This document shows positions 1 to 13,200 of a DNA stretch of 64,000 bases, in pieces (the stretch's first letter is position 1; each line of letters begins with the position of its first letter). Under the pieces are notes generated by a model that saw only the letters and a list, made by a program, of their open reading frames with translations, was not told the DNA's origin and searched no databases. A program made the position numbers and the translations under genes. The stretch covers positions 60,602,930 to 60,666,929 of the forward strand of contig JANCRA010000001.1 of assembly GCA_024362935.1 (NCBI GenBank), in the 5' to 3' direction. This stretch comes from Setophaga petechia (Eukaryota; Chordata; Aves; Passeriformes; Parulidae).

Positions 1-1247
1 GAAGTCAAGATGAAGGAAGGAGAACAGCAATCTTCAGGACTGAAAAGCTGATTTTGGAGCTCAGGTAGAGGAAGTGTTAACACGACTGAGCTGAAGTCTA
101 TTTTCCTGCTTGTTCTCCAGGACAGGAGACAGCGCCAGCATCCCCGCCGGCTCTGTGAGAGCCTCCTGAGCCAGGCACAGAGACCTGCCCGGCCTGCAGG
201 CAGCCAGGAAAATCCAGGAGCCCTCCAGTGGCCAGAGCTGCCTCAGCTTCTGGTTCCGTTGCTTTACCTCCCCCCATGCAGAACTTGAATGGAAAGAGGT
301 GCTATTTTTACCCGTTTTGACATTGTTGATGGATGGAGTCCCTGACAGGAGTCAAAAGGCTGCTATTTTCTTGGGACTACTCCTTGACTTTCAAACTGTC
401 TTGTCCTGCCTTCAGATAACCCAAATCGTTTTACTAACCATGCATGCTGGAAAGTATTGCTTTAGCTGGGCTTTTGGGAAATTAGGGAAATGATTTATTC
501 TCTCATTGTTTCAATAAAGAAAGAAATAAATGACATTGGCAGAAAACTTGAGCACCTTAGTAGAATTTTAAATTTCAAACCAAGTAATTAATGAGGTTCA
601 CGTGTACCCTTGTAGCCACCAAACTACCTACTCAGAATATACTGTGCACTGTCTTTTTTGTGACATAAATGCAATTTTCTTCTACTGCAATGCAAATACC
701 TTTATTCCATAGGTTATAGACCTATTCCATACAGGAGCAGGTCTATAAGGAAGACTGAACACTTTGCAGTGTACCAATCTCTGTGGTGCTCAGGGATCAG
801 TGTACCCACTGACCTCCAATAACAAACGGCCACTACTTGAGGAGCATTAATGGTCTCTCTTAATGTTCTTTTACACTTTGAATTGTGCTCTCCTCTGCAG
901 TACCCTCAGATATTCCACCAGGTTACTTAGAAAGCAGGGCCCTACCCTTTGCAAGACAGAACTTGCTGAGACAACACACGCAAAGCACTGAGATGAAAAG
1001 AATCCAGCTTCAGCAGATCTTATCAAGGCACGGGATAATCATCAAGTGAATGAGGAGCTGTCACTTATTCCCCCTTTTCGAGAGCTTCAAGGGAAAGCAA
1101 ATCTCATTCCTGCCAGCCAGCCTTTTCTGTGACATCCTTATTGTCAAGTTCATGCCCAGTAATGAGGAACAGAATCGCTGCCCAGGGTTTTGGCATGACA
1201 GTGACCAAACACTAAAGTCCCTGCATTTCTCTATGAAGACATGAAAC
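1..1247. other. Unique non-coding stretch, no gene seen
   Basis: No open frame here exceeds about 65 codons and none looks like a known protein. The first 250 bases are somewhat richer in G and C than the rest. I see no repeat family, RNA gene or promoter that I can support. Confidence 0.5.
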
Positions 1248-1282
1248 GGCAAGGCAAGGCAAGGCAAGGCAAGGCAAGGCAG
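1248..1282 (+). repeat. (AAGGC)n pentanucleotide microsatellite
   Basis: About seven uninterrupted copies of a five-base unit (AAGGC, equally GGCAA) lie 15 bases upstream of the LTR edge. The array is pure, so it is young or still changing in length. Confidence 0.95.
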
Positions 1283-1409
1283 CCTTCAACAGGTGATGTC
1301 GGGATCATTAGTTTGTCAGAGTGACCCCGAGAAAAGTTCTAAAGTCTCTTTTCCCAGCCTGGCGCTTAAAAAGGGAGTCAGAACTCTTCATCCTTCGGTC
1401 TCAAGGTCG

Positions 1410-1415
1410 TTTATT
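1410..1415 (-). promoter_or_regulatory. LTR polyadenylation signal AATAAA
   Basis: AATAAA on the minus strand, about 100 bases downstream of the LTR TATA-like box in element orientation. This is the normal place for the R/U5 poly(A) signal of a retroviral LTR. Confidence 0.6.
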
Positions 1416-1510
1416 AATTCTTATCTATAAAATTTTCTTTCTGCCCAGCAGAGATCTGCTCAGCAGGGCAGCCACAGGCACTCTGCCTGCCCCCGGGGCG
1501 GTGTTGTGTC

Positions 1511-1518
1511 TTTATACT
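1511..1518 (-). promoter_or_regulatory. LTR TATA-like box
   Basis: The minus strand reads AGTATAAAG, followed within about 30 bases by a GC-rich segment. Its position in the LTR fits the core promoter at the U3/R border. Whether it is active cannot be seen. Confidence 0.5.
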
Positions 1519-1690
1519 AAAAACTACGTGTACAATATTTACAATTATTCCCCAATACCCATCACCTATGCTAGACAGTGAGCTTCTACTCTAAACCAAT
1601 AAGTAAGTGCCAACATCACTACAGAAGATGGAGGCCAAGAAGAAGAAGGAAGAAGCACGAGGCATGCCCCGATTCCTCCATCTTGTCTCC

Positions 1691-1728
1691 ATAACCCCCC
1701 TGTACAGGGATATAACCCCCCTGTACAG
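1691..1728 (-). repeat. 21-base tandem duplication within LTR U3
   Basis: A 17-base block is repeated exactly with a 21-base period (1691-1707 and 1712-1728). Each copy carries a C6 run followed by the palindrome CTGTACAG. Duplicated U3 blocks of this kind are often enhancer repeats in retroviral LTRs; the binding factor is unknown. Confidence 0.85.
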
Positions 1729-1982
1729 TAATCCTAAAATACATAATTCACCCCATGATAATTTCACTAATATTCTACTTAAACTCTCGTGGCTTGCTAT
1801 CTTCATAGAAGGTTGGTATTTGCTCCATGGGCCATAATCAAACTCACAGAGGCATTTTGGGCTCTGTGCCAGGGTCTCTGAGCCCCCTGGCAAGGGTCTT
1901 GGCTGCTCAGGACAGCCAAAGGGATGTCCTGAACCCGACAATGATGCATATTCTTTGGAGAACTTAGGGAAAAGCAAAGGCA

Positions 1983-2000
1983 ATGTTATGTTATGTTATT
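1983..2000 (+). repeat. Short (ATGTT)n tract
   Basis: Three copies of a five-base unit followed by a T run, 43 bases beyond the LTR. Simple sequence only. Confidence 0.8.
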
Positions 2001-2456
2001 TTTTTCACATTTTGCTGCTGTATTACTTTCAGAAAAAACACCCCACATACAGATTACAGATTATAGAGGCAACATCTGTATTCTCCCCAGAACCACATGT
2101 GGCTGGTTAACTCTTCCAGAGGAACTAACTGACTCAGACAACTTTATAAATGGCTGTAAGGATGCAGTTACACCTTTCCACCTAACTGCACATCCCAGCT
2201 GCAGAACCCCAGCTGTCTGGGACACCCTTAGGTCTCTTGAGCACACTTTGGGCCAGGTTCTCAACTCACAGTGAATTTGCCCTGCTTTACCAAGTTATAG
2301 ACCCAAATTGGTGCATCCTGTTTAAGAGGAGATGAGGAATAGCATGCTGTTCCCTAGATGAACATCACACTGAACAAAGAGCTTTAGGAATTACAGTTGT
2401 TAAGTTTTTGAAACCCAGAAAACTACTGCCATATTTTTGATATAGACATCACTTAC
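2001..2456. other. Unique sequence, no gene seen
   Basis: Contains short overlapping frames on both strands (93 and 67 codons) that shadow one another and have no protein-like features. Confidence 0.5.
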
Positions 2457-2592
2457 CTGTTTCTTTTAGCTGAGAAAGAGTAATGGATCGCTTCCACTCT
2501 CCTCGCTTCAAATTCTAATTCAGCCTCATGAAAATCACTGATTTTATACCATGGCTGAATTTGCTCTGTCATAATTTGAGATAACAGAGAGG
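2457..2592 (-). CDS. Candidate internal exon, unknown gene (low confidence)
   Basis: A 136-base open stretch on the minus strand ends at a full-consensus donor (ACAG|GTAAGTG, intron begins at 2456). It can start after an acceptor CTCTCCAG; a second possible acceptor ends the exon at 2565. Translated from the longer acceptor it gives about 45 residues, ending with the charged segment ELEFEARRVEAI and then HYSFSAKRN. The acidic and basic residue pattern looks protein-like, but I do not recognise the family. The polypyrimidine tract is modest. It could be a chance open frame beside a good donor. Confidence 0.17.
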
Positions 2593-5500
2593 CTGGAGAG
2601 GTATTACAGGTATTCTTGCTCAAAACAATCCACATCTGCCCTCCTTTTCTTGTTAATTACCATTTTATGAGATACTAATTCTTGGTCCAGATGACATATT
2701 GATATAACCACAAAGACTTGGAAGAATTGTTCCTGCTATAGAAAGACTGACTTGAATGTTTTTACTTGCTGAAATGATTTTTAAGCCCTCATTTCACAAA
2801 ACCTGCAAAATGCTATTTCAATAATAGATCTTTTAGCTCTGCAGAAGAATGTGAGTGTGTTATAAATAAGCTATAGCTCTCTCCTGCTTTATGGCATGTG
2901 AAGATTAGCTTTTTCCAGATATTACTTACTGTGAAGTAAATATACTGGTGTCCTGCTGATAAGACCATTATTTCCTTATAGCTGCAAATAAAGCTTGTTC
3001 CCCATTATAGATACCTCTGACAAGCTCCTGAAAATATGCCTCACACAGACACTGCCAGTGAGTCACCTACAGTATTGCTCCAAGGGTAGCTGAAGCCTCT
3101 GTACTTCCAAAAGTGTTCCCAGAAACTCAGCTCACCTCTGCTCTTCACAGTCTGTACCTGAGGAATAAAAAGTTTGATGGACAGTTCATAAACCTCTCCA
3201 GCTGTTGCCCAACACTGGGAAGGGACTTCCAAAGGTGTATGGCCCTTTCCAAGAGAGCCTTTCCCAACAATCTAATTTTAAATGAAATGTCTCTGTGGAT
3301 CCCAACTGTGAGGGCAGTTCATGCAATGTGTCACTACTCTGGAACCCTGGGGAATGGCTGGTTCTGCTCCAGAGTTATGCACTTTGGCATGGATACAAGG
3401 AATTCTTTTTCATGGCCCCAGGTGCAGCTGGGAAAGAAACAAAGTTTGCCAAGAGTGCAAGAAATGTCAAGACAGCAAGTGCTGCAGTTGGCTCCTGACA
3501 GCAATTCAGCAGGGGCATCTCTGATTCAGGATCAGAGCTGCTACACCTGGAATTTGTCAGCAGCCAGCAGACATACTCTGAAAGAAAAGTGGGATAGATC
3601 TTTCCAAAGGTGAATGATGAAATTTCACTTAATCAAGGGCAGCAAAAGCATTAAGCCTACAGTGCCTAAAAGCCTGAGGTGTCTTCTGCAATGCTTGGGG
3701 GCCAGAAAGATCCTGCCATTTTGGCATGCAAAACCAGGACTCCAAAGAACAAGAGAATTTTGCTGCATATTTCAGTGGCCAGCTTGGGACTCTTCTGCTA
3801 ACAGAGGAGTTGCCATGCAAGGCATAGAGTTCACCAGATAATCTAAATATTCCTGGGAATAGCAGTAAGTGAACCAAAGGGGCTGCTGGAGCTCCATGGC
3901 CCATGGATAGGTTATGATCTGACTGACTGTCCTGGACAAGAATTCTGTGGGAAGAAGGTTCTGGGGCCTGGGGCTGCTGGCATCCAGGACTCCTGAAGTC
4001 CTGCTATGTGAGGCTCTCAGGAGTACAAACACAGAGCTGGTGGAGCTCTGACAGAGGAGGGTGGGAGCATTTTAGCCATCCTAGCCATGTGAGCCTTCAC
4101 TACCCAGGCAGCCATTAACCGCCTCTCCCACTGACATCAGCCATCCCTCAATTCTCTCTGTACCTTCCAAATGGGATTTTTGACTCCAGCTCTTTGAGTA
4201 GTGTCCATATGCTGAAGGGAGAGGGAAGCTGTAAGTAAATGCAGTGATTTTTCACTTTTTCAACATGGAAAAGCATTGCATGCCAAGAAACGTCCTCTTT
4301 ATACTTGTTCAGACAAGTTGCTAATGTCTATATTGCAAGATTCAAGAGATAAAATAATCTCCCTTCTGCGTGCACATGTGGGAAGGAGAAGGGCTAGCAG
4401 AATGTAAATTTTGACTCTGTTGACAGCACAGCCCTGTGGGAATAACTCCCTACCATGTTCAGCTGCAGTGAGGAAGCACTGCTGGAGAGAAGAAACAGGA
4501 GAATCTTCATGAGTGTTGCCTTTTTCCCTCTGTGCCTGGTGGTATTTAGCAAGTCTTTCCCCACAGTCTTATTGGTGGAGTTGGGAGTGATCTGTTCTCC
4601 AAAGGGGTGGGAAAGGATGGCTCTTTATTTTAAACACATGGTGAAAAAGCTGAATATAATGTTGGGAATTTGCAGCTGGGAACCGGATAGCAAAAAGGAT
4701 ATGAATTAAAAAAAAAATCCCAACAATTAAATCATAGCTCAAAAAGAAGTAAGCAAAATCTTTGCAGCTGGAAGAGGGCAGGAAGATAGAATGGATTTGC
4801 ACATTCAGGTTATTTATTATTCCAAAATAAACTGAAAGGCTTAGAAGTACAAATGGGCAGCCCAGCAGTGGAAGGGTGGGCAACGGTTGTACAGAACATT
4901 CTTTAAAGATTAGTCACTTCAATGTGCCCATATGTATCTTTGAAAAATGGACCAGATTCTCTGTGGGTGTAAAAGGCAGAAGTTCATAGAACTCAATTAT
5001 TTATACTAGCAGATAATCTAGATAATGTTTCTACTCCTGGCAAACACCAAAGCATGAAAACTTGACAAAAATACACACAGAACAGCAAAAGGGGGAAGAG
5101 CAGACCTTGCAAAAAATGCTTCTCTTCCTGCTAAAAATACACATTAGATTTTCCTTTTAGTTTAAAAAGATTTTGCTCTAGAAGTCTACTTTCCCTAAGC
5201 TGTGCAGCTAATTTTAGTGGCTTCCACACGTCACAACACTGAACAACTGTGCCAGCCTGCCCACTCTTAATGGGGGGCATTTATCTGTTTGCTTTCCAAG
5301 CAGTCACCAAGGTGAAGCTCATCTGGCAATATTCAGAACACTGAGAAGAGAAAACCAGCTCTGATGCCCATAGATCACCCTGGGTGCAGCTTTTGGGGGG
5401 AATCAACTCAGCCAGCTCCTGTTAAGAATATCTCTGACAACTAAGTGTGTATTTGTAAACCCAGCTACCCTTGGGTTCTTGTGTCCATCTGTGTGGTGGT

Positions 5501-8500
5501 TCTGGCCTTTTCTCTGTTTTGTGACCCCTCCCTTGTTAGAGTGATAATTAATTATCACAGTCAGAAAAGAGACTCAGTCTAGGTTGTACTAAAAGCAAAA
5601 AATCAAAATGCCTCCCTACCAGACTGCAACTCTCTCTTGCATTTTTGCTGACAGTGGCAATGACATTTAATCAGAGAAGGGGCAAGTTCAAGCTGAGGAG
5701 GAGTCATTGATGCAGAGCTGTGTGCAACTGGTGGGAAAAACTTTGGCATTATTCTTCACCATTTGGAATTTCACATTCCTGCTTTTAAACTATCTGTTTA
5801 AAGATAACTAGTACAATTCACTTATCAAGGACTTTTTTAGCCCAGCTCACCATTTACTATTAATCCACCAGTCCTGGTATGAATCCTCTGCTCATCTACT
5901 TTTGGCATAACTCCCTGTCTTTCTTCAGTATTTTTTTAGAAAGAAGTTGAAAAGGTAAAGTACACGTTATGCTTAATACACACAAGCTGTGTTTAGTGAC
6001 CCATTTTTTGTGTTTTCCAAGAGGGCAAACAGGGATTTTTTTAATAAATAATTTGATCAAATGCAAAACTGTGAATTTTTCTCTTTTATAACACACCAAT
6101 ACAAAACCAGAATCATACAAATGCCTGAGAAAACACTTCTCAAAAAAACCCATTGTAAAGGACAATTCACATTTTGCAGTGGTATGAAGTAAATTTTTTA
6201 CAGGACTTAGCCCTTTTGTGCCAATATTTACCAAACAAAACATCACAAGCCACACAATGACCCAAATTCACTTGCCATTTACAGCCCTGCAAATCCTCCT
6301 CAACTATAAAGAACTATAGTATTTCAAAATAAATCTGGCATTAAATAAAGATGTGAGATTATCATCCTGCTTGAGAAATGTACATTATAACCTGAGAGAA
6401 AGAATTCTTCTAAGCAACTGTGACATGGTATTTGGACAGCTGTTTAATAACAACATAAAATCCTGCTAGCTGAATTCTATTCTAGTTTCTCCTCGTGCTT
6501 CCAGCTGGCCTCTGCCTGGTCTAAGGGGAACAGAGACCAGAGCCAAAGATACACATTGCTCTGTGCAAGAATCAGAGAAAGGAAAGGCTGGGAGCCAAAT
6601 CAGCCCCTCTGCTGCTGGGTGCTTTGGGCTGGAATTCACACCAAGACCGGCCAGAACTGGCCTGGAATCCCATCAAGAAATGCAGACGCAGAGGTCACAC
6701 TTCCACACATGTGCTCCAAGGCCACTGCAGTCTTTCCATGGCTCTTGGGTCTGACACCCTGACCAGCCTTCTTCTGGGGATGAGGTTCTGACCCCTCTGG
6801 AAAACCCAGCTTTGCAAACTTGCCAGGCTTTCACCAGAGAAAATGGCTCTGATGTCCCCCATAGGAAAGCTGGGCCCTGAGCCCATGACAGCAAAGTGTA
6901 GTGATACATTAGAGCTCATTCATGCTTAGATACCTGTAACATCACTGGGGAGGTGAAACCATCTGAACAGGAAACGTCAATTCATACAGCTTGCTGCAAA
7001 AACAGCATGTTTTATCTGAATATGCCAAACCTATTCAAATCAAAACTGTGAGAATGCATGGCTTTTGTCTTCTTTTGTTTCAGCAGAAAGCAGAACAATA
7101 GTTAAAATATGTCACTGCAAATATGAAGTGATTTTGTGTTTAAAACACCAAACATTTTTTCTTGGTAAAGGATTCTGAAATGCTAGCATTTTGTTCTACT
7201 CCCCAGTGTGACCAGACTTTGAAATTTATAAAACTTCCCCTGAAAGAAACTCTGGTTTTGCACAGCTCCAACATTTAGATTGCCAGCTCCTAAAGCCTTT
7301 TATGATCTGTGTCCTGCAACTATAATAGAGGAGAAACAAAGACTCTAAGGAAGCCTCACTTACTTCTTGTCCCAGTCTGACAGCCTCTGATGGCTTTCAT
7401 CCCTAATAACATTGCTACCACACCACAGAACTCAGTATCAGTGCAACCCCTCACTTCTTTTGCATATAAACCCTCAGTGCTGAGGATGCAGCGAGACAAG
7501 CAGCAGAGTCTTTAACTCCACATGTTTTAATGCCACATGTTAGCAGTCATGTAAAACCTCAGAGTTATTTTGCCCTAACCATGAATCAGGGTCTGTGCAG
7601 ACTAAGGATGTCAAGCAGCTGATACAGGAGTTTTGTACACAAAACTTTCCTTTTCCCACTGCCCCCCCCATACTGATTTATTCACAATTCTGCCTGAATG
7701 TATTTGCCTGATGTGAAGCCTCATCTTTAATCAGTGTTCTACAGAACCTGCTTTCCTGTCTGGCCATCACCCAGAAATGGCTCTTGGGTAAAATGAGAGA
7801 AGATGCCAAATAAGCATTTAATATAGATCAGGTGGGATTTGATATGCTTCATATGGAAAGCTCCTCCTTGATTTAAATATGTGTCAGATCAAGTGTCTTG
7901 AGTATTCTGCACCAGAAGGCAGGGAACTGGGAATGAGTCGCTGAAGATCCTGCCCCAGCTGAAAATGCTCAGGAGCAGCCTCTCCTGGAATCACTCTGGG
8001 TGAATTAATTCATGCTGGGCAATGCACACTCACCATAACTGTGTGCCTACTCCTCCAGTTCTATGTTTTATACAGAACTCTTTCTGTTCATTTGCAGGCA
8101 CATTCAAAGAAACATTTTGCTGAAGCAACAATTAGATTTGCCATGGGTTAGAACAAAGCCGAGTTGGTTTTTTTTTTGTTCCTTCAAAGTTTTTTTTACT
8201 ATTAATGGATGAATTTCCCAATCTACTCAACTGTACCCACGAGCAAATTTTTACCTAACTAAACTGTTCTTAATATCTACATTTCAAAGTCCTGCTTTGC
8301 ATATTTGCCTCAAGGTAGTGTAGATTAATGCCAGCACCAAAAACCTCGACAGAACTGGAGGTACCAGGCATACGCAGGGATTGTTCCAATGTGTGTCGTG
8401 TTCTGTGGGAAAGACACCAAGAAAATCTGCAAGTTGGGATCCAGCAAAGATTCCTATCCAGCTGTCAGTCCATCTATTCAGATGTAGGTGCAAGAAAATT

Positions 8501-11500
8501 CACTACAACTTCACAACTCCATCTTGAATTTAGTTCATTCTAATACATTAATATGCAATGTCCTGGATAGAAACTATATGATTAATTAATCACATTTCAT
8601 TTTACCCTGTTAGCAACAAGAAAAAAAACCAACCAAACTTAGTGCAACACCACCTTGCAAGATAGAGAAACTGAAACTCAATTTCATTTCATTCAAGACA
8701 AGAATTCCCATCGTTTTTCTGTGAAACACCCTTGGTTTGCACAGATCCCTATCACCCTGCAGTATAACTCCCTACTGTTATGCAGTTGAAATTAAATATG
8801 GCAAGCCAAATCTAATGCTTTTGTGCTTTTAGAACACCTGCTTCCTGCATTTATCTGCATCTGAAGAAATAGACTTATTTCTCACATATACAAAAAAGAA
8901 AAATAAGAGAAAATGGAATTTTGGGCTAGATTTAAAGTGATACCATAAGCATTTAAATTCCAGCAGTGGATGACTGCTAGCTTCCTCGCCCAGCAGAAAG
9001 CAGTATTTAGGCCAGGAACCACTGGACAAAATCTCTAGTAAATTAAGCAAGACATCAGTTTAGGATATCCAAGAGGCTTCTGCCATCAAAACCCACTAAG
9101 TCCATCTAAATTTCCATTTTTTCTTGCACTCAACACCTTTACTAGTGCAGGCTAAGGTGGCACATTCAGGCGAGACCCTGCGGTTAAAAGGAAGAACATA
9201 ATTGTGATAGTTTTGCTGTTTGCTCATACACATGGTGGCACCTTTCTGAGTAGTGAATATATAAGTAAGAAATGTTAATGATACCTTTTGAAAGATCACA
9301 GTCAGACCTGGACTGCTTGCAGGATGGCCATGATTTTTGCTGGGGAACAGAATGTGGTGTTCAGATGATGGAAAATTTCAGTGAAGTGGCAGGATAGGGG
9401 TATGAACTGAAACAACTGAGCTAATGTCGAAAGAAGGAAGTTTGAAGTCAGTAAGAATAATGGATACCATGTGAGCTGACTGGTATGGTTATGTAATGAA
9501 ATTAGGATATCTAGGTAGGAGAGGAGGATTTTTACATCATCATGAGATGATGAGATGGTTAAGCCTGAAGGTCTGGGCGAATATCTGAGCACCACAGGTC
9601 ACAGAATGACCTCCAAAACCTTGGAACCCATTCATATATTCATGTCAGTACCAGAAGCTGAACAGTAAAGGCTGGAATGTTCTTCTCTCTGCACAATTAG
9701 CAAAAGCTCTTGTGGGATAGAATCTTGTCTTGCATTTTGGTATTTTTATCTTAATGTATGCACTGACATGCTGGGCAGACTCTTCAGATGACAAAGGGAG
9801 AAACCAGGAAACTCCTTAGGAGGCAACCTTACTCAGAAAGCTCATGTGTTCACCTGCCAACCCGTGGGCACAGGGAGTTAGGAACTGGCAGGAGAAATGG
9901 ATCAGTCCCACAAGGAACTGCAGGAACTGGCTCAAGAGCAAGAGAGAAACACAGCTACAGGATAACAAGGTGACTGAGAATCTTGTGGTTCTCCAGGGTC
10001 TGTGTAACTAACAGCCATGAAACAGTTTGCTTTGTCAGGGACCATGGCTGGCCAGGAACTCGCATTTAATTGAAAGGAGACCCCCTGCACTCTTGCTTTT
10101 TTCATAGCACCGGCAACATCATCTTGTTAAGCTGGTACCTGTGGAAAAATGCAACCCTGATTCTTGGCCTGTGTGGTTTTTTTTGCTATTTCACTCCAAA
10201 GAGAACTCAGCAGGCAAAACATGACACTTCCCTAGTAATTTTCACACCTCAAACAGGCAGTGATATTTTTCTAATACCATACATTTCTCTATTTGCACTT
10301 CACTCACCAAATGTTTCTGAGTTGAAGGTAGCAGATTCACATTTGTGATAAACCCATTGCAGTAAAGAATATTCTGTGATTCTGAAGGACAAGAACATCC
10401 CTGAGATTGGAAAAGTGCAAAGACAACTCAACCACCACAGAGCCTGGTACTGAGCTATTTGTGAGGATGTGAGGAATAGAAGGTGAAAAAGCTAAAAAGC
10501 AACTGCAAATTCCAGCAGTCTTTAAAGTCTATTTTTGGAGCATTTGAAAGAATATTAGAGTAAGGCAGATGATACTGAAATTACAACAGGAAACCTGACT
10601 GCAAGCTGGACATTAATTGTTGCAGCATTCCTTGCTGCCCTTCAAGTGAGCTGCACCAACACTTGCATTTACACAAGTTACTACCAAATAACCAAATCAC
10701 ACTGAATAAACAAAGCAGTGTCATTTAGTGAAATAGCAAAGTGAAGCATCTTGGCCTAAAGCATGGGACTCAGGTGTAGTCTCCACCCCACAGGTCCACA
10801 CCCACACTTCAGCTGACATAGGTAATCAATCTTGCTATTTATTAATGGCTTCTATAATTCAAAGCACTGTGGCACACCAGTCACTTTTATTTTAGAAGAC
10901 AGCATCTCTGTTTTTTAGCAGACACTTTACTGGCTCTCTTCTCTCAATGCTTAAACAAATGCTTCATATTGTTTCTCCTATACTTCTCCATGTATTAATT
11001 TAAGCAGAAATTATTCAGGAGTTTAAAATCAGAATATATTAATTTCTCTTTTCTTTGAGCTGAATTCTGCCTTTGAAACATTCTGAAGATCTCTTTTGAT
11101 TGAAGGCATTCTGCCTTCATCTGACAGAACAAATTTATGTAGAACAGAAGGTGCTGAAGGTGGGTGTATTTGACTACCAAAGAAATTGGCAGATAATAAT
11201 GACATTCATGAAAGATTTGTCAAATTCCAGGTTGTACTTGTTAAAGTTTGTTGTTCCTGTGAACCTTCTGGAATAACAGAATACCTGCTTGTCAAAAAAA
11301 ATCTTTGTATTTAGATCCCTTGAAATCAAGGGAAAAAAGAATCAAAATATCACTCTTTTGCTTAGAAATGTCTTTCCTACTAGTACCAAAAAATTGCTTT
11401 TCCTTTCTAAGACAAGAAATCACAGTGGCTAATAATCAACACTGTTCAATTATTTACACCAAATAGTAACTTGTTACTATGACTCAATGAGAGGGTAATT

Positions 11501-13176
11501 TATGTTGTTTCATTACTACCTCATGAATCTTCTTGATTTACATTGCTAATATGGCAGATAACTAATTTGCTTTATACTATTAAAGAATTTTAACCTGGGA
11601 CTGTATTTAGGATTTCACTTAATGCTTTTATATCAGAGTTCAAAGAAGTAAAAGCAATAAATAGAGAGGTAAATTGATTCTAGCCTGGTTGTCTTCACTG
11701 TATCCTGGGGTGTGTTTATATCAGATGTAAAACTGAAACAGTAACAAAATAACTGAAGCAGAGAAAAAAGGAATTCTCCATGTCTGCAGTTCAGGAAAGA
11801 ACAGACAACTGTCAGTATGAATCTATCTTGTAATTTATAAAATAATCAAAGATTGGTTTCTGTGGTGGAAAGCAAAGGAAAAAAAGGGTTCAGTCCAGGG
11901 AAAGCTGTGACTGATATTTATCTGTGGAGAGGAAGCAGAGAAGGTTGGGTTTTCCTTACACCCTTGGGATTAGCAGTTTCTGGCTGTCCTTGTTCTTAGC
12001 TTCACATCTCTCCTCATCCCAATGCTGAGAGTTCCATGTTTTCTCTTTGAAAGACAATCCTTGTGCTTGTCAAGGAAAACTTTTAGGGACAGAGCACTAG
12101 AAAGGAAGTTTCTTTCTTTAAGAGAGCTGAGAGGAGTTTTTACCCATTCCCTAGGGATGGATGGGTCAGAACCCAGGCTCCTGCTCCCAGGGGCTGCCAT
12201 CCATCCCTACAGCACAGGCAAAATCTTCCCTTTGGGCTCCTACACCACACCTGACCTCCAGCAAAAAGGGACCAGAGGCAAAAAAATCTTCAGTGCTCCC
12301 ACAGAGGTGGAAACCAGAGATTCCAGGGGCAGTGCCTATGTACCTACAATATCTCATGGTTGTTTTAAGGACTAAACTGGATTAAAGAAGCAAACTGAGC
12401 TGAAAAACCCATTAGTTAACAATTTCTACTAAATATACTCCAACAGAGGGGAAAATTCACTTTCAAGAGTGAGTTAGCTGGTTGCTTTCTGCTTGAAGCT
12501 TGACCACAACTAAATTAAATGCTCTCCATTCAATGACTTGTAACTCAGTGCCTGAACTCCTGGAGCAATGTAACTTTTCCTGAGTCAAGAGTTCCTTTAA
12601 GGAGCTCTTTGCACCACTCTTTGTACCAGCCATACTTGTCTACTCAATTTATGAGCCCATTTGAAAAACCCAGAGCATTCTCAATACTCAATTTGGAATG
12701 CTCATAACTCAATCCAATGAAAACCAATTTTCTCCAGAGAACTCAAAAGCCTTTCTTCTTGGTGAGAGCAATTTCCAAGCAGTATTTCAAGTTTCAGCTC
12801 CCATCGGTTTTGGCTGTAAAAGTGTTTAAAAAGAGTCATTCTCTATAAATATAAATGCATATAAATATTACACTTCTATTTTACTTTGGTATAGATATTT
12901 TTTAACCTCTCAATTTCATCACATACAGGAGCAGCTGAATGCCCTTCACATAGGAGCTTACAGGCAAACTAAGATTACCACAGGTTTCAGGAAACGACAG
13001 GCTGAAATATTTAGGAATCAAAGGTGAAAATGCAGAAGAAAATAAACTTGAGAGTAATAGAAATCTTATAGTTGTTTGTCTTGCTTTCCATGGATCTCCA
13101 GAGTCCCCAGAATTCCTACACTGAGCTCAAGACTCCTTGTACTTGTCCCTCTACAGGAAAATGTGTATTAAGAAAT
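2593..13176. other. Long unique AT-rich stretch without recognisable genes
   Basis: Frames of up to 166 codons occur (3113-3613, plus strand), but they lack recognisable domains. I see no CR1 copy or LTR. T runs near 8167-8179 and C runs near 7664 are simple sequence. Sequence conserved between species could be present but cannot be judged from one genome. Confidence 0.45.
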
Positions 13177-13200
13177 AATTCTCCCTCAGTAAGGAGAATT
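13177..13200. other. Hairpin 1: 8-bp stem, 8-base loop
   Basis: AATTCTCC (13177-13184) can pair with GGAGAATT (13193-13200) across the loop CTCAGTAA. Its right arm shares three bases with the next hairpin, so the two cannot both form fully. Confidence 0.7.

Larger units (their letters stand above)
1297..1940 (-). mobile_element. Solo LTR of an endogenous retrovirus (passerine-type)
   Basis: A 644-bp long terminal repeat with no internal retroviral genes beside it, so most likely a solo LTR left after recombination between two LTRs. Its ends are a matched inverted pair, TGTCGGG at 1297 and CCCGACA at 1934-1940, with the usual TG...CA termini. Read on the minus strand it has the order expected of U3-R-U5: a U3 with a 21-base tandem duplication, a TATAAA-type box near 1511-1518, a GC-rich R segment, and an AATAAA signal at 1410-1415. 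The four bases before (GTGA) and after (ATGA) agree at three of four positions, which may be a decayed target-site duplication. It resembles songbird ERV LTRs from memory; class (ERV1, K or L) cannot be fixed without a library search. A 130-codon frame inside it (1591-1983) is incidental. Confidence 0.85.

Noticed and set aside
1591..1983. 130-codon minus-strand frame
   Set aside because: Lies almost entirely within the solo LTR; LTRs of this type do not encode protein.
3113..3613. 166-codon plus-strand frame
   Set aside because: No domain, no coding-like periodicity that I could see, and other frames across 3295-3524 are open too. Treated as chance.
10364..10384. ATTCTGTGATTCTG, resembling the CR1 terminal repeat
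   Set aside because: The sequence before it does not resemble the CR1 3' end, and the motif is too short alone.
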